Of a DNA stretch of 6,614 nucleotides, positions 6,575 through 6,614 are shown in pieces. Numbering within the stretch: the first letter of the stretch is position 1; the number at the start of each line of letters is the position of its first letter. A program made the translations under genes and the position numbers. A model generated the notes under the pieces. It worked only from the letters and a program-made list of their open reading frames with translations. It ran no database searches and was not told the DNA's origin. Source of the stretch: Candidatus Omnitrophota bacterium (GTDB lineage Bacteria > Omnitrophota > Gorgyraeia > Gygaellales > UBA12090). The stretch covers positions 1,538-8,151 of the forward strand of contig DOMD01000054.1 in the NCBI GenBank assembly GCA_003510525.1, in the 5' to 3' direction.

Positions 6575-6614
6575 TTGAAAATCTCCTCTTTAGTGCGATA
6601 AATCGCACCGCTAC
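6571..6614 (-). CDS. C-terminal tail of an unidentified upstream gene (partial)
   Basis: One minus-strand frame entering from the right edge stays open for 13 codons, ending GAIYRTKEEIFK and a TGA that overlaps the GTG start of the glycosyltransferase as GTGA. The other two frames fit less well: one stops within the same stretch and the other runs out of phase through the next gene. The overlap style matches the 5438-5441 and 461-464 junctions, so I read this as the end of the preceding operon gene. Thirteen residues are too few to name a family, and a short open frame can arise by chance. Confidence 0.4.
   Translation of the reverse strand, partial: SGAIYRTKEEIFK
6593..6608 (-). repeat. Short perfect inverted repeat (possible hairpin) before the first glycosyltransferase
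   Basis: The arms GTGCGAT and ATCGCAC are 7 bases each and 2 bases apart. In RNA this would form a 6-bp stem with a four-base loop, ending just before the ribosome binding site at 6583-6588. No T-tract follows on the minus strand, so it is not a rho-independent terminator. It appears to lie inside the tail of the upstream gene. It could affect ribosome access, or it may be chance. Confidence 0.4.

Noticed and set aside
1..6614. An undescribed defence, mobile or RNA-based system.
   Set aside because: All genes belong to known glycan-biosynthesis families; I see no nuclease, reverse transcriptase, toxin, integrase, direct-repeat array or structured intergenic RNA.

Overview
The window is a stretch of one bacterial gene cluster for a surface or secreted glycan. 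All genes lie on the minus strand and are read from high to low coordinates. The order of transcription is: the tail of an unidentified gene (about 6571-6614), a GT4 glycosyltransferase (5438-6574), a class I SAM-dependent methyltransferase (4623-5441), a second GT4 glycosyltransferase (3448-4620), a Gfo/Idh/MocA oxidoreductase (2345-3394), an AsnB-type glutamine amidotransferase (461-2341), and the start of a NodU/TobZ-type carbamoyltransferase that runs off the left edge (1-464). I see no gene on the plus strand and no RNA gene, mobile element, CRISPR array, terminator or convincing promoter. Coding density is almost complete, and the longest untranslated gap is 53 bases (3395-3447).

The junctions are tight. 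They are GTGA or ATGA four-base overlaps at 6571-6574, 5438-5441 and 461-464, and gaps of 2 and 3 bases at 4621-4622 and 2342-2344. Only the oxidoreductase start stands apart, behind the 53-base gap with a strong ribosome binding site. This pattern implies one polycistronic mRNA with translational coupling, whose promoter and terminator both lie outside the window.

By inference, the two glycosyltransferases add sugars to a growing, probably lipid-linked, glycan. The oxidoreductase probably makes or modifies a nucleotide-sugar precursor. The methyltransferase, the amidotransferase and the carbamoyltransferase probably decorate a sugar with methyl, amide and carbamoyl groups. No flippase, polymerase or polysaccharide-export gene is visible here, so the rest of the cluster must lie on either side. 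The final structure cannot be read from the sequence.

The organism is a bacterium of moderate GC content with Shine-Dalgarno-led genes. The gene mix is usual in O-antigen, exopolysaccharide or capsule loci of Gram-negative bacteria. Lysine-rich proteins and A/T runs mixed with GCG-rich codons remind me of uncultivated lineages such as Omnitrophota, but that is only an impression. All the families are known. The points most worth a second look are a possible minus-1 slippery site that would join the amidotransferase to the carbamoyltransferase, and an altered active-site motif in the oxidoreductase.
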